A stretch of DNA of 64,000 nucleotides from Nilaparvata lugens (lineage: Eukaryota > Arthropoda > Insecta > Hemiptera > Delphacidae). Position 1 is the first letter of the stretch. Every line of letters starts with the position of its first letter. The notes below the pieces were generated by a model. That model searched no databases, was not told the DNA's origin, and saw only the letters and a list, made by a program, of their open reading frames with translations. Shown here in pieces: positions 45,718 to 56,656 of this stretch. The DNA is taken from contig NC_052511.1 in the NCBI RefSeq assembly GCF_014356525.2, positions 51,520,068 through 51,584,067 on the forward strand, read 5' to 3'. The translations under genes and the position numbers were made by a program.

Positions 45718-46249
45718 GAAAGAATTGGCTTATACGAATGGGATAGGAAATGATAGGAATGAGATCGCATCATCAAGTCTCAACTACGCAACTGAGCTTG
45801 AAATTTTGCATATACATCTTCTATATAAAGGGAGAAAGTAGGGTTGTGTTTTTGTTCGTTCTCAAACCGTTCAAAAGTTATTCTCATTCAAAGATACTGA
45901 TAAATCTATCCATCATCTTTCTCGTATAATAATGGAGAGAGCTGGCTCATACACGTACGGGATAGGAAAATATTATGTTTGACGCATTATCACGTCTGAA
46001 CTACTGGACTGATTGATTTGAAATTTTGCATGAAGATTCTTTATTAACCGATGATGTTCTAGGCCTATTTTCAAATTTCGAATTTTTTATTACGTCAAGT
46101 TTTCAGTTTACAGAGTTTTAAAATAAACCCTTGCGAAGCACCTGCTAGTTCTTAATCCAACGAGGATGGTTGAAGATCTCTTTTCAATTCTTCAAATTCC
46201 ATTTTGTCAAATTTTTATAAGACCCTGCACAGCATGAGTTACCTGCTAG
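45718..46249 (+). mobile_element. CTAG-type Helitron, complete copy plus fragments
   Basis: A 5' fragment (AAGAATTGGCTTATACGAAT, 45720-45830) is followed by a fuller element starting near TTCTATATAAAGGGAGAAAG (about 45829) and ending GCGAAGCACCTGCTAG|T at 46148. A further 3' fragment ends GAGTTACCTGCTAG|T at 46249. Non-coding. Same family as 10080-10286 and 47511-47747. Confidence 0.7.
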
Positions 46250-46501
46250 TCATGAAAATAATCCATAATTATTAGAATCATATCAATTTTATTCATTATT
46301 TTCAACTCCTATTTTTCTCATTGGACAACAGCTATTGAATTTCTAAAACCAACTTATCCAGAGTTCAATGACCTGAGCACCTGCCCCAAATCTCCAAAAA
46401 TTGGCGGGAAGCCCTGTGATTGGTCCAGCCATCGTTGTCATAAACTCAGCATCTTAACAGCCGTCAGCATAATCTGGGTTTAGAGGTGTGATCCCACGCC
46501 T
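46250..46501. other. no feature recognised
   Basis: Includes GTGATTGGTCCAGCC (46418-46432) and CCACGCCTCCAA, loosely like the CCAAT module, but too short to assign. Confidence 0.35.
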
Positions 46502-46765
46502 CCAATACTATTTTGTCTCTCAACTTAATTTCACTTCAAACTCAGAATATTTCTCTTTCAAATTAGAACTCCACATTCTGATCCCAATACTATTTTGTCT
46601 GACAACTTAATTTTATACTTCAAACTCAGAATTTCTCGTCAAAATCAGGACTTTACATTCAGAACCTACGTGCCCAATACTATTTTGTCTCACAACTTAA
46701 TTTCACTTCTGAGTCATAATTTTCATCTTTCAAATGAGAGTTTCACTTTCAAAATTCATCGTCTG
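46502..46765. repeat. 82-89 bp tandem repeat, three units
   Basis: Each unit starts CCAATACTATTTTGTCT and continues CAACTTAATTT...CTTC (46502, 46585, 46674). Confidence 0.85.
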
Positions 46766-47510
46766 CAGCAAAATCGATTCTTGTCATCATCAATTTGAGC
46801 TATCGAGAAACATGTTGACTGTTTTAGTTCAGTGAATTATAAGTTCTAGTTGGTGGAATTGAGCTTTCCGCAAATCATTCTAGTTTAATACTGTGGGATT
46901 TGAGAGGGTGGTTTAATAATTCTAATAAAATAGTACAACACAGTATTCACAAAGCTCAGGTCAATGCATCACCACTTTCACCAGTTCAAGTTTTGTAGTG
47001 GTTTTCGTGTTGTTATCATAAAATGCATCAAACTTCACTTTCAGGCTTATCACACCATAATAAATCCTTGAAAAATATCATCTTGATCTTTAAAATAATC
47101 CAAAACATACAATGTAGATTCCAATTGTTCATAACTCACGTAGAATTTGTTTTCTACGTGAAATAATTTACTACCAGCAACGCCACAGCTTATTGGTTTA
47201 TTTTTCTCCTTATTCACGTAATAATTGTTTTCTAGATAATTCATTGTTTTTGTATTGAAATGTTTGTTCATGCTCCTCTCCACAATATCTATTGTGGATA
47301 ATATAAGAACTTCTTTGTATGATGTTTTCGCGATTCACATCAAATCAAATAGGATTTATTCACTTGAAATTCATACAAAATATTCACAAAAGTATAAAAA
47401 AATTCCAGTTGAATTGATTCTTTTTGTTTATATTCATACAACTCGTCACATGAATTCAGAATTAAACATCCTACATAGAATGGAATGTATTCCTATTTAT
47501 TCATTACAGA
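46766..47510. other. no feature recognised
   Basis: The 77-codon frame on the minus strand (47050-47283) and the 88-codon frame on the plus strand (47255-47521) look protein-like in composition but have no recognisable motif. Unassigned. Confidence 0.35.
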
Positions 47511-47747
47511 CTAGTAGGTAACCCGTGCTCCGTCTAATTGAAAACTTGACGATCTGAAAACTTGACCTATTGAAAGCTTGAAGAATCTAAAATAGGCCTA
47601 TCACCATCCCCGACAAATTAAGAATCAATATGCAAAATTTCAAGTTAATCAGTTGAGTAGTTCAGACGTGATGATGCGTCAAACATAATAATTCTCCTAT
47701 CCTGTACTAATGTAAGCCAGTTCTTTACTTCATTATAGTATAGAAGA
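47511..47747 (-). mobile_element. CTAG-type Helitron, minus strand, short copy
   Basis: Minus-strand 5' end TCTTCTATACTATAATGAAG; 3' end GGAGCACGGGTTACCTACTAG|T at 47511. About 237 bp with the conserved ACGCATCATCACGTCTGAAC block. Probably an internal-deletion derivative. Confidence 0.75.
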
Positions 47748-47864
47748 ATATGATTTATGTTAATAAATCACAGTCTGTAGCTCCCAGAACAGTTCCAAAT
47801 ACTCTAATCAGTTCTAATATTCATATCAGTTACAACAGTTCAAATGTAGCAAGGTTATATTATA

Positions 47865-48010
47865 GAGAAAAGATAGCATAAGAAGATACCATGGAATAGG
47901 TAGTTCCTAATTCCAAACCGATTTTTTGTTAACACAAGCCGATCACTTTCGACTTCTGTCTATATAATTATTACTGTTTTGTTCGGTTTTGTTAGTGTAA
48001 AGCCCTGCGC
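47865..48010 (+). mobile_element. left half of the 9423-type foldback MITE
   Basis: ATAGAGAAAAGATAGCATAA, GAAGATACCATGGAATAGG and CAAGCCGATCAC match the left arm at 9423-9500. The right arm is missing. Confidence 0.55.
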
Positions 48011-48047
48011 GCACACACATCGATTTCTGTTCGTACGATACTTTGCC

Positions 48048-48151
48048 GTCCTTATAAATTCTATTAGATTAAACATACGTGATGATGCGTCATTCGTGAA
48101 TTTCCTATCCCCCACGTGTATAAGCCAATTCTTTCCTCTATTCTATTATAG
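48048..48151 (-). mobile_element. chimeric junction of two transposon fragments
   Basis: 48048-48075 (CTTATAAATTCTATTAGATT) matches the interior of the 51411-type MITE; 48076-48151 is the 5' end of the CTAG-type Helitron on the minus strand. Confidence 0.45.
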
Positions 48152-48272
48152 ATTGCCTTACAATAAAGCTAAAACTCATCTCAAAATTATATCACATTCA
48201 AATGGTCAATTCAGTATTTTTCATGCATTGAGTACAAGAAATTAAGAATTTGAATACTGTATTAGCATAGCT

Positions 48273-48455
48273 ACCTCTAATACAAGGCCTTGGCCTACGA
48301 TATTGCAACGTCGCAGTGTAAGTCTAGAATCTAATACATGATTGGTGAAAAAGGTCAGCTGGTATTTTTTAAAATCTTTTTCACCAATCATGTATTAGAT
48401 TCTAGGTCTACAATGTGACGTTGCAATATCGTAGGCCGGGCCTTGTATTAGAGGT
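48273..48455. mobile_element. near-perfect 183-bp hairpin MITE
   Basis: Arms of about 75 bp (ACCTCTAATACAAGGCC... TACGATATTGCAACGTC... GAATCTAATACATGATTGGT) pair around a ~38-base centre with only a few mismatches. No target duplication is clear. The high arm identity implies a recent element or gene-conversion between arms. Confidence 0.85.
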
Positions 48456-48699
48456 GGATATGGTATTACTCATTTTTATTATGATAGCTAGTGACCAATA
48501 AATAAGGCTTTATTCAAAATCACAATCTATTCCAATAATTATTGCATGTAAACATTAGTCTACTACAGTACTTGAAATCGATTCCAAGCTATTAGATATA
48601 CGGTATTACCACTACTTATATTATCAGGATGATAATTTCTTTCAGATTTCAAAGTTTAACGATTTCTAGTAAGCTATCCAATTTGAGGACATATGCTAA
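48456..48699. other. no feature recognised
   Basis: Short unassigned spacer. Confidence 0.4.
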
Positions 48700-48825
48700 C
48701 AATACGCTTAACTCTAAACCACGTTTACTTGTAGATATGGTTGCATTTATCATAATATGTTTCATACGAGGTTTAAACAAACAGCTGACATTTCTCTGTT
48801 TAAACCGAGTGTCTGCAGACGGGCC
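48700..48825 (-). mobile_element. possible diverged GGGCC-type MITE
   Basis: The right end, read inward, is GGCCCGTCTGCAGACACTCG then GTTTAAACAG, which resembles the 37086 MITE end (GGGCCGTTTGCACAGTGACC, GTTTAAAC). The left end is not convincing. Confidence 0.35.
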
Positions 48826-48834
48826 TCAGACTGG

Positions 48835-49745
48835 ACACTCAATTGGAGTAATGAAGGCGAAGAAGAAAATACTTAAAGGCGAAGAATAATATGAAGAGAA
48901 AAAAGAACAGGGAGAAACATATGGAAAAAAATGAGCGCAAGTCAAAAGGTGAATCCAGTGAGGCAGAGAAACCGAATAACACTCACTGAAAAATTGCAGC
49001 TATGTGAGGTAAGTGAAGAACAGCGGAGGAAAAAGAAGAAGAGGAAGTGAGAATCAGTTGAAGGGAAAGAATGAAGAGCGGTAGATGGAGTGGGGAGAGG
49101 TGGAAACACATCCCAACAAATTGTAGACGAGTAGAAAGAGTTTAGTACAAACGTTTGTGAGCTGTGAATAATAACTTTTAGTGCGGGGGTGTGAAAATAA
49201 AAAGGAAAGGGGTTGTAGAAAAAGAAGAGGAAGAAGAAGAGGAAGAAGAGGAATAAGAAGAAGAAGAAGAAGAAAAATGATGGCTGAGAGGAAAGAAAGG
49301 CAAGGTTACTACCATTATCATCATCTAGAAAACAGAAACCTTTTTTTGGGGGGGCCTTGGAGGTACCCTTCACTCTCGTACATCACAACAAATGAATGGT
49401 GTTCACTCACAGCTTCCCCCTCTTTCCCCCCTTTGCAACAACCCAACATTCCCCCCCTTCCACTACAGCACAAGCCACGAAAGAACGTAACCGAGAAAAA
49501 CACCTCACTGTATTTACTACTACTGTTTTCTCCTATACCTAACTGAACTGCCTTCTTTATTTCAATTTGTCTGTCTGCCAAAAGCTTAGAATACAAGAGT
49601 ATGCATGAACGCGTGCCGTGAAGTGGGAGAAGGAGAGGAAAATAGTGAAGAGGGATGAGGAGGATGAGGGAAAGAAGAAAAAGAGGAAGTGGAAGAAGTG
49701 AAGAAAGAGGGGGAAAAAGGTACGAAGAAGAACGATCGTCTCCAA
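48835..49745. repeat. purine-rich (GAA/GGA) region
   Basis: Strong A/G bias on the plus strand in 48840-49290 and 49615-49740, with (GAA)n at about 49205-49275, separated by a mixed stretch with G and C runs. Several long open frames on both strands arise from this bias and show only low-complexity Phe/Ser/Leu or Arg/Glu products. Confidence 0.8.
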
Positions 49746-49924
49746 TCAATCTAGATCAGATCAATGGTAGTAGATTTGTTTTGTTGTGAAACGATTCGTC
49801 GACCCACTTGTAAAGCATGTTCCTCAAGCTGGTTTGCCTGTAAAATATCTCACACCTTCAGTGTATTGTATAATTGAGCAATTCGTTTGGAACGAAATGT
49901 TGTATTCTCAATAGGATAAATAGC

Positions 49925-50035
49925 TCAATTTATTTATTTATTTTATTTATAATTTTTACAAAGTAGCACTGATTGGGAGAGAAAAACTAAGGATACTCCT
50001 TGTACCATTTTTCTCCCAAATTTAGATAACATTCA
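49925..50035 (-). mobile_element. LT-like tail, minus strand
   Basis: TTTATTTATTTTATTTATAA tail, then GGGAGAGAAAAACTAAGGAT and TTTTTCTCCCAAATTTAGAT, as in other LT ends. Confidence 0.4.
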
Positions 50036-50042
50036 ACTAGAG

Positions 50043-50305
50043 GGCTATTGTATCTAGTTCATATTATTTATTTGATTACATTTTCAATTAAAAATTAGCC
50101 GTATGATTGGTAGTCCGTTGACCAATCAAGTAAAAGTCTGCCATTTGCTGAGACAAGACACGCCCCAGTGGGCGGCTATTGTATCTAGTTCATATTATTT
50201 ATTTGATTACATTTTCAATTAAAAATAGCCGTATGATTGGTAGTTAGTCGACCAATCAAGTAAAAGTCTGCCATTGGCTGAGACAAGACACGCCCACAGT
50301 GGGCG
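50043..50305. repeat. 131-bp tandem duplication with CCAAT boxes
   Basis: GGCTATTGTATCTAGTTCAT starts at 50043 and 50174. Each unit holds GATTGGTAG, GACCAATCAAGTAAAAG and GAGACAAGACACGCCC, ending in GTGGGCGG: the same CCAAT plus CACGCCC grammar as the 18826 blocks. Confidence 0.85.
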
Positions 50306-50489
50306 GAGCATTGAAGAGTCGTCAAATACAAACAACAGACATTTTCCTGATTCTCAGTTATTGAGTTCTATCAGAAACATTCAAAACATTATTAATCGAT
50401 GTGTCATATCTAGCCTATTCCTCTGCTGCTTTCCACTCATTTTCATTAATTGAATGATTATAGTTTCAGTTAGATCTTGTTGAAACTTA
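50306..50489. other. no feature recognised
   Basis: Short spacer ending with TTA, the target side of the next element. Confidence 0.4.
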
Positions 50490-50722
50490 AGCTGCGTACA
50501 GATATACGCGCCTCCAACCCGCTACGCGCAAGCTCCGCCCTCGTTCCGCCATCGCACCGCAATCGCTCCACCCCCGCACTACACTCGCACCGATCATGAA
50601 CGTACAGGAGTGTAGCTGTCTCGCGTTCCCCGGTCGAACCACTGTTGCTCGCCGGTCGATCATCAATCGCTCTGCTCGAGTGACGTTCGGTTGCGGAGCA
50701 GAGCGAAAGTCTGTACGCACCT
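50490..50722. mobile_element. GC-rich PIF-like MITE (233 bp)
   Basis: The outer ends AGCTGCGTACAGATATACGC and TCTGTACGCACCT match the 45017-type MITE, and TTA lies on the left (50487-50489). The interior is quite different: GC-rich with many CG dinucleotides (CGCAAGCTCCGCCCTCG; CCGGTCGATCATCAATC). The open frames here (50487-50720 minus, 50596-50934 plus) are by-products of GC-rich sequence. Confidence 0.75.
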
Positions 50723-51410
50723 CAATAGATGAATTTGAACATCCAGTGTTATTCTCTACAAAATGTGTTTCTCAATTCACACCTTTACCACAAACATTCG
50801 TGAAAAATATGCACAACAAAAGTCGAGAACTGTACAAAAACCAGGCCATGAACGCAAACATAACGATAATAGGAAATTCCCGTTTGCAACGAAACCCTAA
50901 CGTCAGGGTTGGCCGAAAATATTATAACAATTAGGGACCCCAACAGAAAAACTGCTTTTCTTCCGTGTAATTAGCATTCCCATTCAGCTACTGAACCACC
51001 CCATACTTTTACAGAAATTGCGGACGTTCACTGAATTCGCGCTGTGAACCCCCGAAAATTCAAAATGTGGATGAGTTTCTGCAGGAGTGATATATTATTG
51101 TTCCTTGTCTTTGATTCTTCCCAGGTCCTGTACATAGGTAATCTTGACTAACTGCGTTTTTATATATACTGTATATATATATTTATTAGATTTCATGTGA
51201 CTATTGTATAATTACAGTATTTTAATGTATTATGATATGTGTTGAGACCTCCTTTAGGTTGCTCTTTTTGACTTATCCACAGTCTGATTATTCGGATGTT
51301 TGGGATGCATAAAAAGTATAATAATAGTCTGCATGTAAAGATTATTTTACGTCTTGTAATTTTGAAGCAAGATGTTTTGAAACCTAACCAGTTTGAATTG
51401 ATATATCTTA
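50723..51410. other. no feature recognised
   Basis: The first 200 bp keep an open plus-strand frame from the MITE, but I see no motif. Further right, AT-rich. Confidence 0.35.
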
Positions 51411-51596
51411 AGTGCTTTTGCACCAAAGTTATTAACAAAATGTTTATTTTTCCGTCCTAATAATTGTATCAGATTAAACATAACTTATCATACACATGAT
51501 GTGCATATGTGTTTGCCTAGCTCTCGTTTAATCTAATAGAATCTATAAGGACGGAAAAATAAACATTTTGTTAATAACTTTGGTGTAAACGCAGCT
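51411..51596. mobile_element. PIF-like MITE, AGCTGCGTTTACACC type, copy 1
   Basis: Arms of about 65-70 bp: left AGTGCTTTTGCACCAAAG, TTATTAACAAAATGTTTATT; right its inverse ending GGTGTAAACGCAGCT. The flanks are TTA and TTG, a decayed TTA duplication. 186 bp. Confidence 0.85.
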
Positions 51597-51835
51597 TTGG
51601 TGATGCTCAATGATGGAGAAGGTGATATGTTCGTGATATTTACTACGTAGATATTTACGGTATAACTCATCTAAATTATAGCATTTAAACTCATTTTGAT
51701 TTAGTCTTACCTCGTGGCTGGAGCTCAGGCTTCTTTTTCCATTCACGCCGAAAACTATTGTAATTTAATGAAATTTGTAATTTTGTTTGTATAAATATTT
51801 CTTGTATTTGACAATAAAAACATTATTATTATTAT
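51597..51835 (+). mobile_element. LINE 3' end with (ATT)n tail
   Basis: TTGACAATAAAAACATTATT followed by ATT units to 51835: an AATAAA and microsatellite tail. No coding part is identified. Confidence 0.5.
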
Positions 51836-51940
51836 TTCAATTCTACTTGAGTTTTGAGTGATGGATCGGAAAAATTAGGGAAGTTTATGAATGGAAATCT
51901 TACATTATGCGTATCATTCCTGGAGGGTGATAGAGTTGGG

Positions 51941-52095
51941 AACGTGATGACAAAGCTATATTTTGTATCAGATCTCAAAAGTCACAATCCATAATAGGAC
52001 CACCATCAGATATCTATTTTCCTAACGTAGTTCAATATTTGGAAAAAGCTTCCAAAGTTTAGCAACTGCAATTCACAACGTCAGCTTATTCAAAC
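51941..52095. repeat. direct repeat flanking the MITE array, left copy
   Basis: AACGTGATGACAAAGCTATA, TTTTGTATCAGATC..., GTTTAGCAACTGCAATTCAC; the right copy is 53052-53240. Together they bracket the array. Confidence 0.8.
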
Positions 52096-52098
52096 TAA

Positions 52099-53050
52099 GG
52101 TTTGGCGCACACCCATTAGTCAGACAAGACAAGACACGTTTAGTCACAATACTTCACATAGCTGCTTATGAGGCAACACACACTGATAGTCATGCAATTG
52201 GACATGACTCCATAAGCAACTATGTGAAGTATTGTGACTAAACGTGACTAGTCTTGTCTTGACTAATCGGTGTGTAACCACCCTTAGGCTGGTCACACAC
52301 CGATTAGTCAATACAAGACTAGTCACGATTAGTCACAATACTTCACTTAGTTGCTTATGACGCAACACACACCAATTTTTATTGTAATTAGACATGTTTT
52401 CATAAGCACTATGTGAAGTATTGTGACTATACTGTCTTGCTTTTCTTGACTACCTGGGTGTGCCTACCTAAGGCTGTTACACACCGATTAGTCCAAGACA
52501 AGACTAGTCACGATTAGTCACCATACTTCACATAGTTGCTTATGAAGCAACACACACTGATTAGACATTGCAATTGGACATGACTCCATAAGCAACTATG
52601 TTAAGTATTGTGACTAATCGTGACTAGTCTTGTCTTGACTAATCGTGTGTAACCAGCCCTAAGGCATGCACACACAGTTATCAATACAAGACTATCACGA
52701 TTAGTCACAATACTCCACATAGTTGCTTATGGAGCAACACACACCAATTAGTTATGTAATTAAATATGTCTTCATAAGCAACTATGTGAAGTATTGTGAC
52801 TAACGTGACTAGTCTTGTCTTGACTAATCGGTGTGTGACCAGCCTTAGGCTAGGCGCACACCAGTTAGTCAATACAAGACAAGACTAGTCACGTTTAGTC
52901 ACAATACTCCAAATTGCTGCTTATGACGCAACACACACCGATTATTCATTGCAATTAGACATGTCTCCATAAGCAACTATGGGAAGTATTGTGACTGAAC
53001 GTCACTGATCATGTCTTGTCTTGTCTTGACTAAGTGGTGTGCGCCTAGTC
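52099..53050. mobile_element. tandem array of five palindromic MITEs
   Basis: Five units (52099-52283, 52287-52468, 52472-52659, 52663-52844, 52848-53050; 182-203 bp), each an inverted repeat with ~70-bp arms. The consensus end is GGCTGGTCACACACCGATTA, then GTCAAGACAAGACTAGTCAC. Adjacent units are separated by one TTA or TAA (52284, 52469, 52660, 52845), and TAA lies at both outer edges (52096-52098 and 53051-53053). A TWA target and the end sequence fit PIF/Harbinger-type MITEs. The motif TTAGTCA/TGACTAA recurs about six times per unit. Non-coding. Confidence 0.9.
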
Positions 53051-53051
53051 T

Positions 53052-53240
53052 AACGTGATGATAAAGCTATATTTTGTATTATATCACAAAAGTGACAATC
53101 CATCAGTCCATTAATGATTCCAACATCAAATAATCAATCATTCCAATTGAAGTTCGATTTTGAACAGAACTTACAAATGTTAGCAACTGCAATAAATTCA
53201 ACAGCTGACATCTCATTCTATTACCGACAATTATTCAAGT
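53052..53240. repeat. direct repeat flanking the MITE array, right copy
   Basis: Matches 51941-52095: AACGTGATGATAAAGCTATA, CAAAAGTGACAATCCAT and GTTAGCAACTGCAAT in the same order. Slightly longer through small insertions. Confidence 0.75.
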
Positions 53241-53325
53241 TATTACAGCACCTCTTACAGCAAACTGCTTCCTATAGTTCCACTTCATACTGTCAAATTC
53301 ATTTTAGGGTTCATCAATGTTCCCC

Positions 53326-53540
53326 CATTCAAACTAAATACTGCCAGTCACAAGTTTTCCAAGATATTCATTCAAACTGTCAGGATTTCTTGTAGGTTAC
53401 ATCTATGTTTTCCATTCAATCCATGCTGCCAGTTTGAAGTGACAGTTTTAGCTAAGATATCAACTGTGAACTGTCAGGATTCCTTTGAGATTACGTCAAT
53501 GCTTCTCGTTTAATCAATGCTGACATTCTGAAGTGAGTCT
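53326..53540. repeat. CTGTCAGGATT repeats
   Basis: Three imperfect units of about 80 bp with AACTGTCAGGATT and CCATTCAA..TGCTGCCAG, related to 21430-21620. Confidence 0.6.
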
Positions 53541-54186
53541 CACTAATATAACAAGTTTGTTAGCTAAGATTTGGGGTGAACATTTAGCATTTTGGCCTCA
53601 CTTTCCCACCCCTTTATTATCAACCATCTATCCCTGTTTGAAGGTTTCGTGAGATCTTGGCCTTCCATTTCCCCTTCCCATCAGATCCTTTATTATCATC
53701 TGTTCCTCTTTCCATAATGATGTTCCATCAGTTCAATATGTTTCTCTTGTTGGCGAACTGGTGGCTGAAGTGTGAAAGTTGCTAAACTTTTAATCGCCTC
53801 CATTTGAATTGCTTAATGGTGAGTTGCTTAGTTGCTTGAGTTGCTTCGATGCTGTGTTTGTTCTGTGAGGTGGAAGAACGGGGTGAGAAGTGTGAGAAGA
53901 AGGGAAATAGAAAAAGAACGAGATGGCGGAGAAGAAGGAGTAGAAAAGAAGAAGCATTGGAAGAAGAAGTGTTGGAATTAGAAGATGGGAAGAAAGCAAA
54001 TATTGTATACAACTGGATACAAGAGGGAAAGAAAGATAATCATTTTCATCTTAAACCGTTAATCAAGTAACTGATTTTTTTTCTTAAATATTAGGTTCAA
54101 TAATAATAGGTTTTTGGAATTTGCAATATATGAGTTAATGTATTGTGGTTTAGTGATCCCCTATCACATGTTATATTAAAACTGTG
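53541..54186. other. no gene; purine-rich centre
   Basis: 53870-54000 is A/G-rich (GAAGAAGAAGTGTTGG and similar); the frames on both strands there are low complexity. Confidence 0.45.
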
Positions 54187-54331
54187 AAAAAGGTAATGTA
54201 AAAAAGTAATGATAGGAAAAAAATATTTTCCTGAGAAAACTTTTTCATTTTGATAGCTTGATGATATACAAATCGGAAAACTTTGAAAATTATCACCAGT
54301 AGAAAGTTTATTTTTAGCCTTTGCACATCCT
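54187..54331. mobile_element. single arm of the 3772-type foldback element
   Basis: CCTGAGAAAACTTTTTCATT, TTGATAGCTTGATGATATAC and ATCACCAGTAGAAAGTTTAT match the right arm at about 4330-4450. The partner arm is absent. Confidence 0.8.
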
Positions 54332-55242
54332 TAAAATCAATATTACACTTGAATTAGAATGAATCATCATATATATGTACAGAACTGCATTTTGAAAGAA
54401 TTCCTCATCTTAAAAAATACCACTGGAATTATTCATTAAGAAACACAAAATCCACAAATAAAGCTTATCATTCCTTCATTTGTACAAACATTGTAACACA
54501 ACAACAAAAATTCCTCATGAACATGTGTAAGAAATGTTGAGTGACAAACTGAGACACATGTCACTGATAAATCCTGACAGTGACACGGATTAGGAGGAAT
54601 ACCCATGACTCAACCCGTTACTGAGAAACCTCTAGATAAAATATTTTGAATTATTCTCTTCTCAACTTCAAACTGGTGAAAATATTCTCCTCAGAGTTGG
54701 ATACAACTAAACTGATATTCCCTGGGAATATCTTGAGAATTGGAATGTTATTCTACATCTTTTCAAAGTTGTTACTCCATTCATTCTCGTGAACCTCCTC
54801 TTTTTCTTTGAACTCTTTCCTCTCATTCTCTCCTATCTTTCTCTCCTCTCTTTCCTCTATTTCATTTTAAACCTCTCAAAGAGAGGTTTATGAGTTTATT
54901 CAGTATATGCTTGGAGAAAAGATACTGTAATTGCGCCATTCTTTCTCTATGGTATTTGTCCTTTTTCTTTACCGTATCATTCTCTTCACTCTATTTTTTA
55001 TTCCTTTCTTATTTTCTCTAATTTCTCTACTTCTGTCCTTTCTCTCCTCTTGTTCACTTCTTCATCAGTTCCTCTTGCGTATGTTCCATCTCTTTAACTT
55101 CTTTTCCATATCATTTCCTCAGCATATTCCCGACTACTTAGTATGAAGCTTCTCATAAAATGTTCAATCTTTCTATTTTCTATCAACCATTCTGTAAATC
55201 GCACTTGAAATCAGAATAATCTTATAATTTTTTATCAATTTG
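54332..55242. other. no feature recognised
   Basis: Includes a CT-rich stretch (54780-54860 and 54950-55080) in which the frame 54931-55146 is low complexity. Nothing else supported. Confidence 0.4.
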
Positions 55243-55525
55243 TTTCATTTCAAAAGTATTTTTCATTTTTAAAATGATTTTCGTGTGTTTAATTGTAAAT
55301 TGGAGTGTGTAATTGAAAAATGCGGAAGTGACATTCATTAACATAAGTGACACTCATAAGTGACGCTGAAGTGACACTCATTAAGCTACATTTGACTACA
55401 TAAAGCTACACTCATAAGCTACACTCAGTCCATAGCTACATTTGGACTGTTGTATAAATTAGAATTGGAACCGTTTTGGGCGGGAAATGTGTGATCCTGA
55501 ATGATTAAATAAATAAATAGAATAC
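55243..55525 (+). mobile_element. LT-tailed repeat, MITE-free copy
   Basis: Partner of 44950-45330 without the MITE. A local expansion of GTGACACTCATAAG and AGCTACACTCATA units (55330-55430) is private to this copy. Ends GATTAAATAAATAAATAG. Confidence 0.75.
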
Positions 55526-56255
55526 TCTTTCATGGCAATGATTCAATTGAGTTGATGAAATAAATAAAATTATATTGTTGAATAACAATGTTTTATAGGT
55601 AATTGTTGAGTCGCATATCAATAAAAATTTGGAGAAATAATTCGAGAGAGAGAGAGACTAGAATAGTTCCATTACCATACCATACCATACTAATACTACA
55701 TTACCAAACCTTTTGCATCACTGGAAAAAAATATTCCGTCAATTCGGCTCCACAATTTGGTCTTTCTCATCCATCTTCCCTTCTCTCTTTTTCTCCATCT
55801 TCTTTCTTTTCCTCTCCCTCTCCAATTTCATTGCCATCATCTTCTTCCTTGCACCATTTCGACATCTTATTTGATATCTTAAACATGTGAACCGTCTCAT
55901 TCCAATTTTTCAAATAACGTGTTGCCGATTAATTAGGCAGCACTAACCGAGAGTAGTTTTTTCAAAATTATTCTTTTTCCACTCACTCCTCTTTCTCTTA
56001 CACTGTCTCCCTTTCTGTTCTACTCTCTCTTCCACTTGAAATTATAATATCTCTAATCACTCTTCCTCCCACACCGGCTCACTCTATTTCTCTCACTCAA
56101 AATTATGTCCGCATTCACACTACCCCCTTTACTTTCTCGAACATTTTTATTTCTTTTTCTCTCACAACTGGAGGTGGTGTCACTCATTCTCTCACACTCA
56201 AAATCATATCTGTACTTACTCTTTTTTAACAATTTCTTTCTTTCTCTCTCACTTC
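55526..56255. other. CT-rich, no gene
   Basis: 55740-55880 and 55975-56250 are rich in CTCTTTCTC strings. Open frames are composition artefacts. Confidence 0.45.
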
Positions 56256-56550
56256 TTTTGGTAGAGAGTTAGTGGGAAGGATACTTCGAATATTCTTCCC
56301 GAAGAATGGACATTGATATGTCCAAAGCTCCGGCAATTCATATAGATGCATAACAATATTATCTATTTTATAGTTATAGTTATTACAATTTGCTTTTTTT
56401 ATATCATATACAGCTCAATAATTATTTTCTTAATTCAAATTTTGTAAATTCATCTATAATTAATTTTGCTGTTTTGTAAGCTATGGTATATAATTGTATA
56501 AGCCAGTATGTATTGTAATCTACATAAATAAAGTACTCAATCAATCAATC
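56256..56550 (+). mobile_element. TCAA element, core copy
   Basis: Starts TTTTGGTAGAGAGTTAGTGG and ends GTACTCAATCAATCAATC. Core-only, inserted after a CT-rich stretch. Confidence 0.85.
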
Positions 56551-56656
56551 CTAGAGGTGAAGTGTGTCGTGTTGTCTTTGTTTAGTAAAGACAGAATAAA
56601 TGAGACGTTAGAGGTGAGGTAGGAGTACAAGAAGAAGTGAGAGGGGTAGGAGAAAA

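Noticed and set aside
48942..49749. Several 120-143 codon frames on both strands
   Set aside because: Purine-rich DNA lacks stops on either strand; products are poly-Phe/Leu or Arg/Glu runs without conserved motifs.
50596..50934. 112-codon frame in GC-rich DNA
   Set aside because: Starts inside the GC-rich MITE and runs across its end, so it is not a conserved unit.
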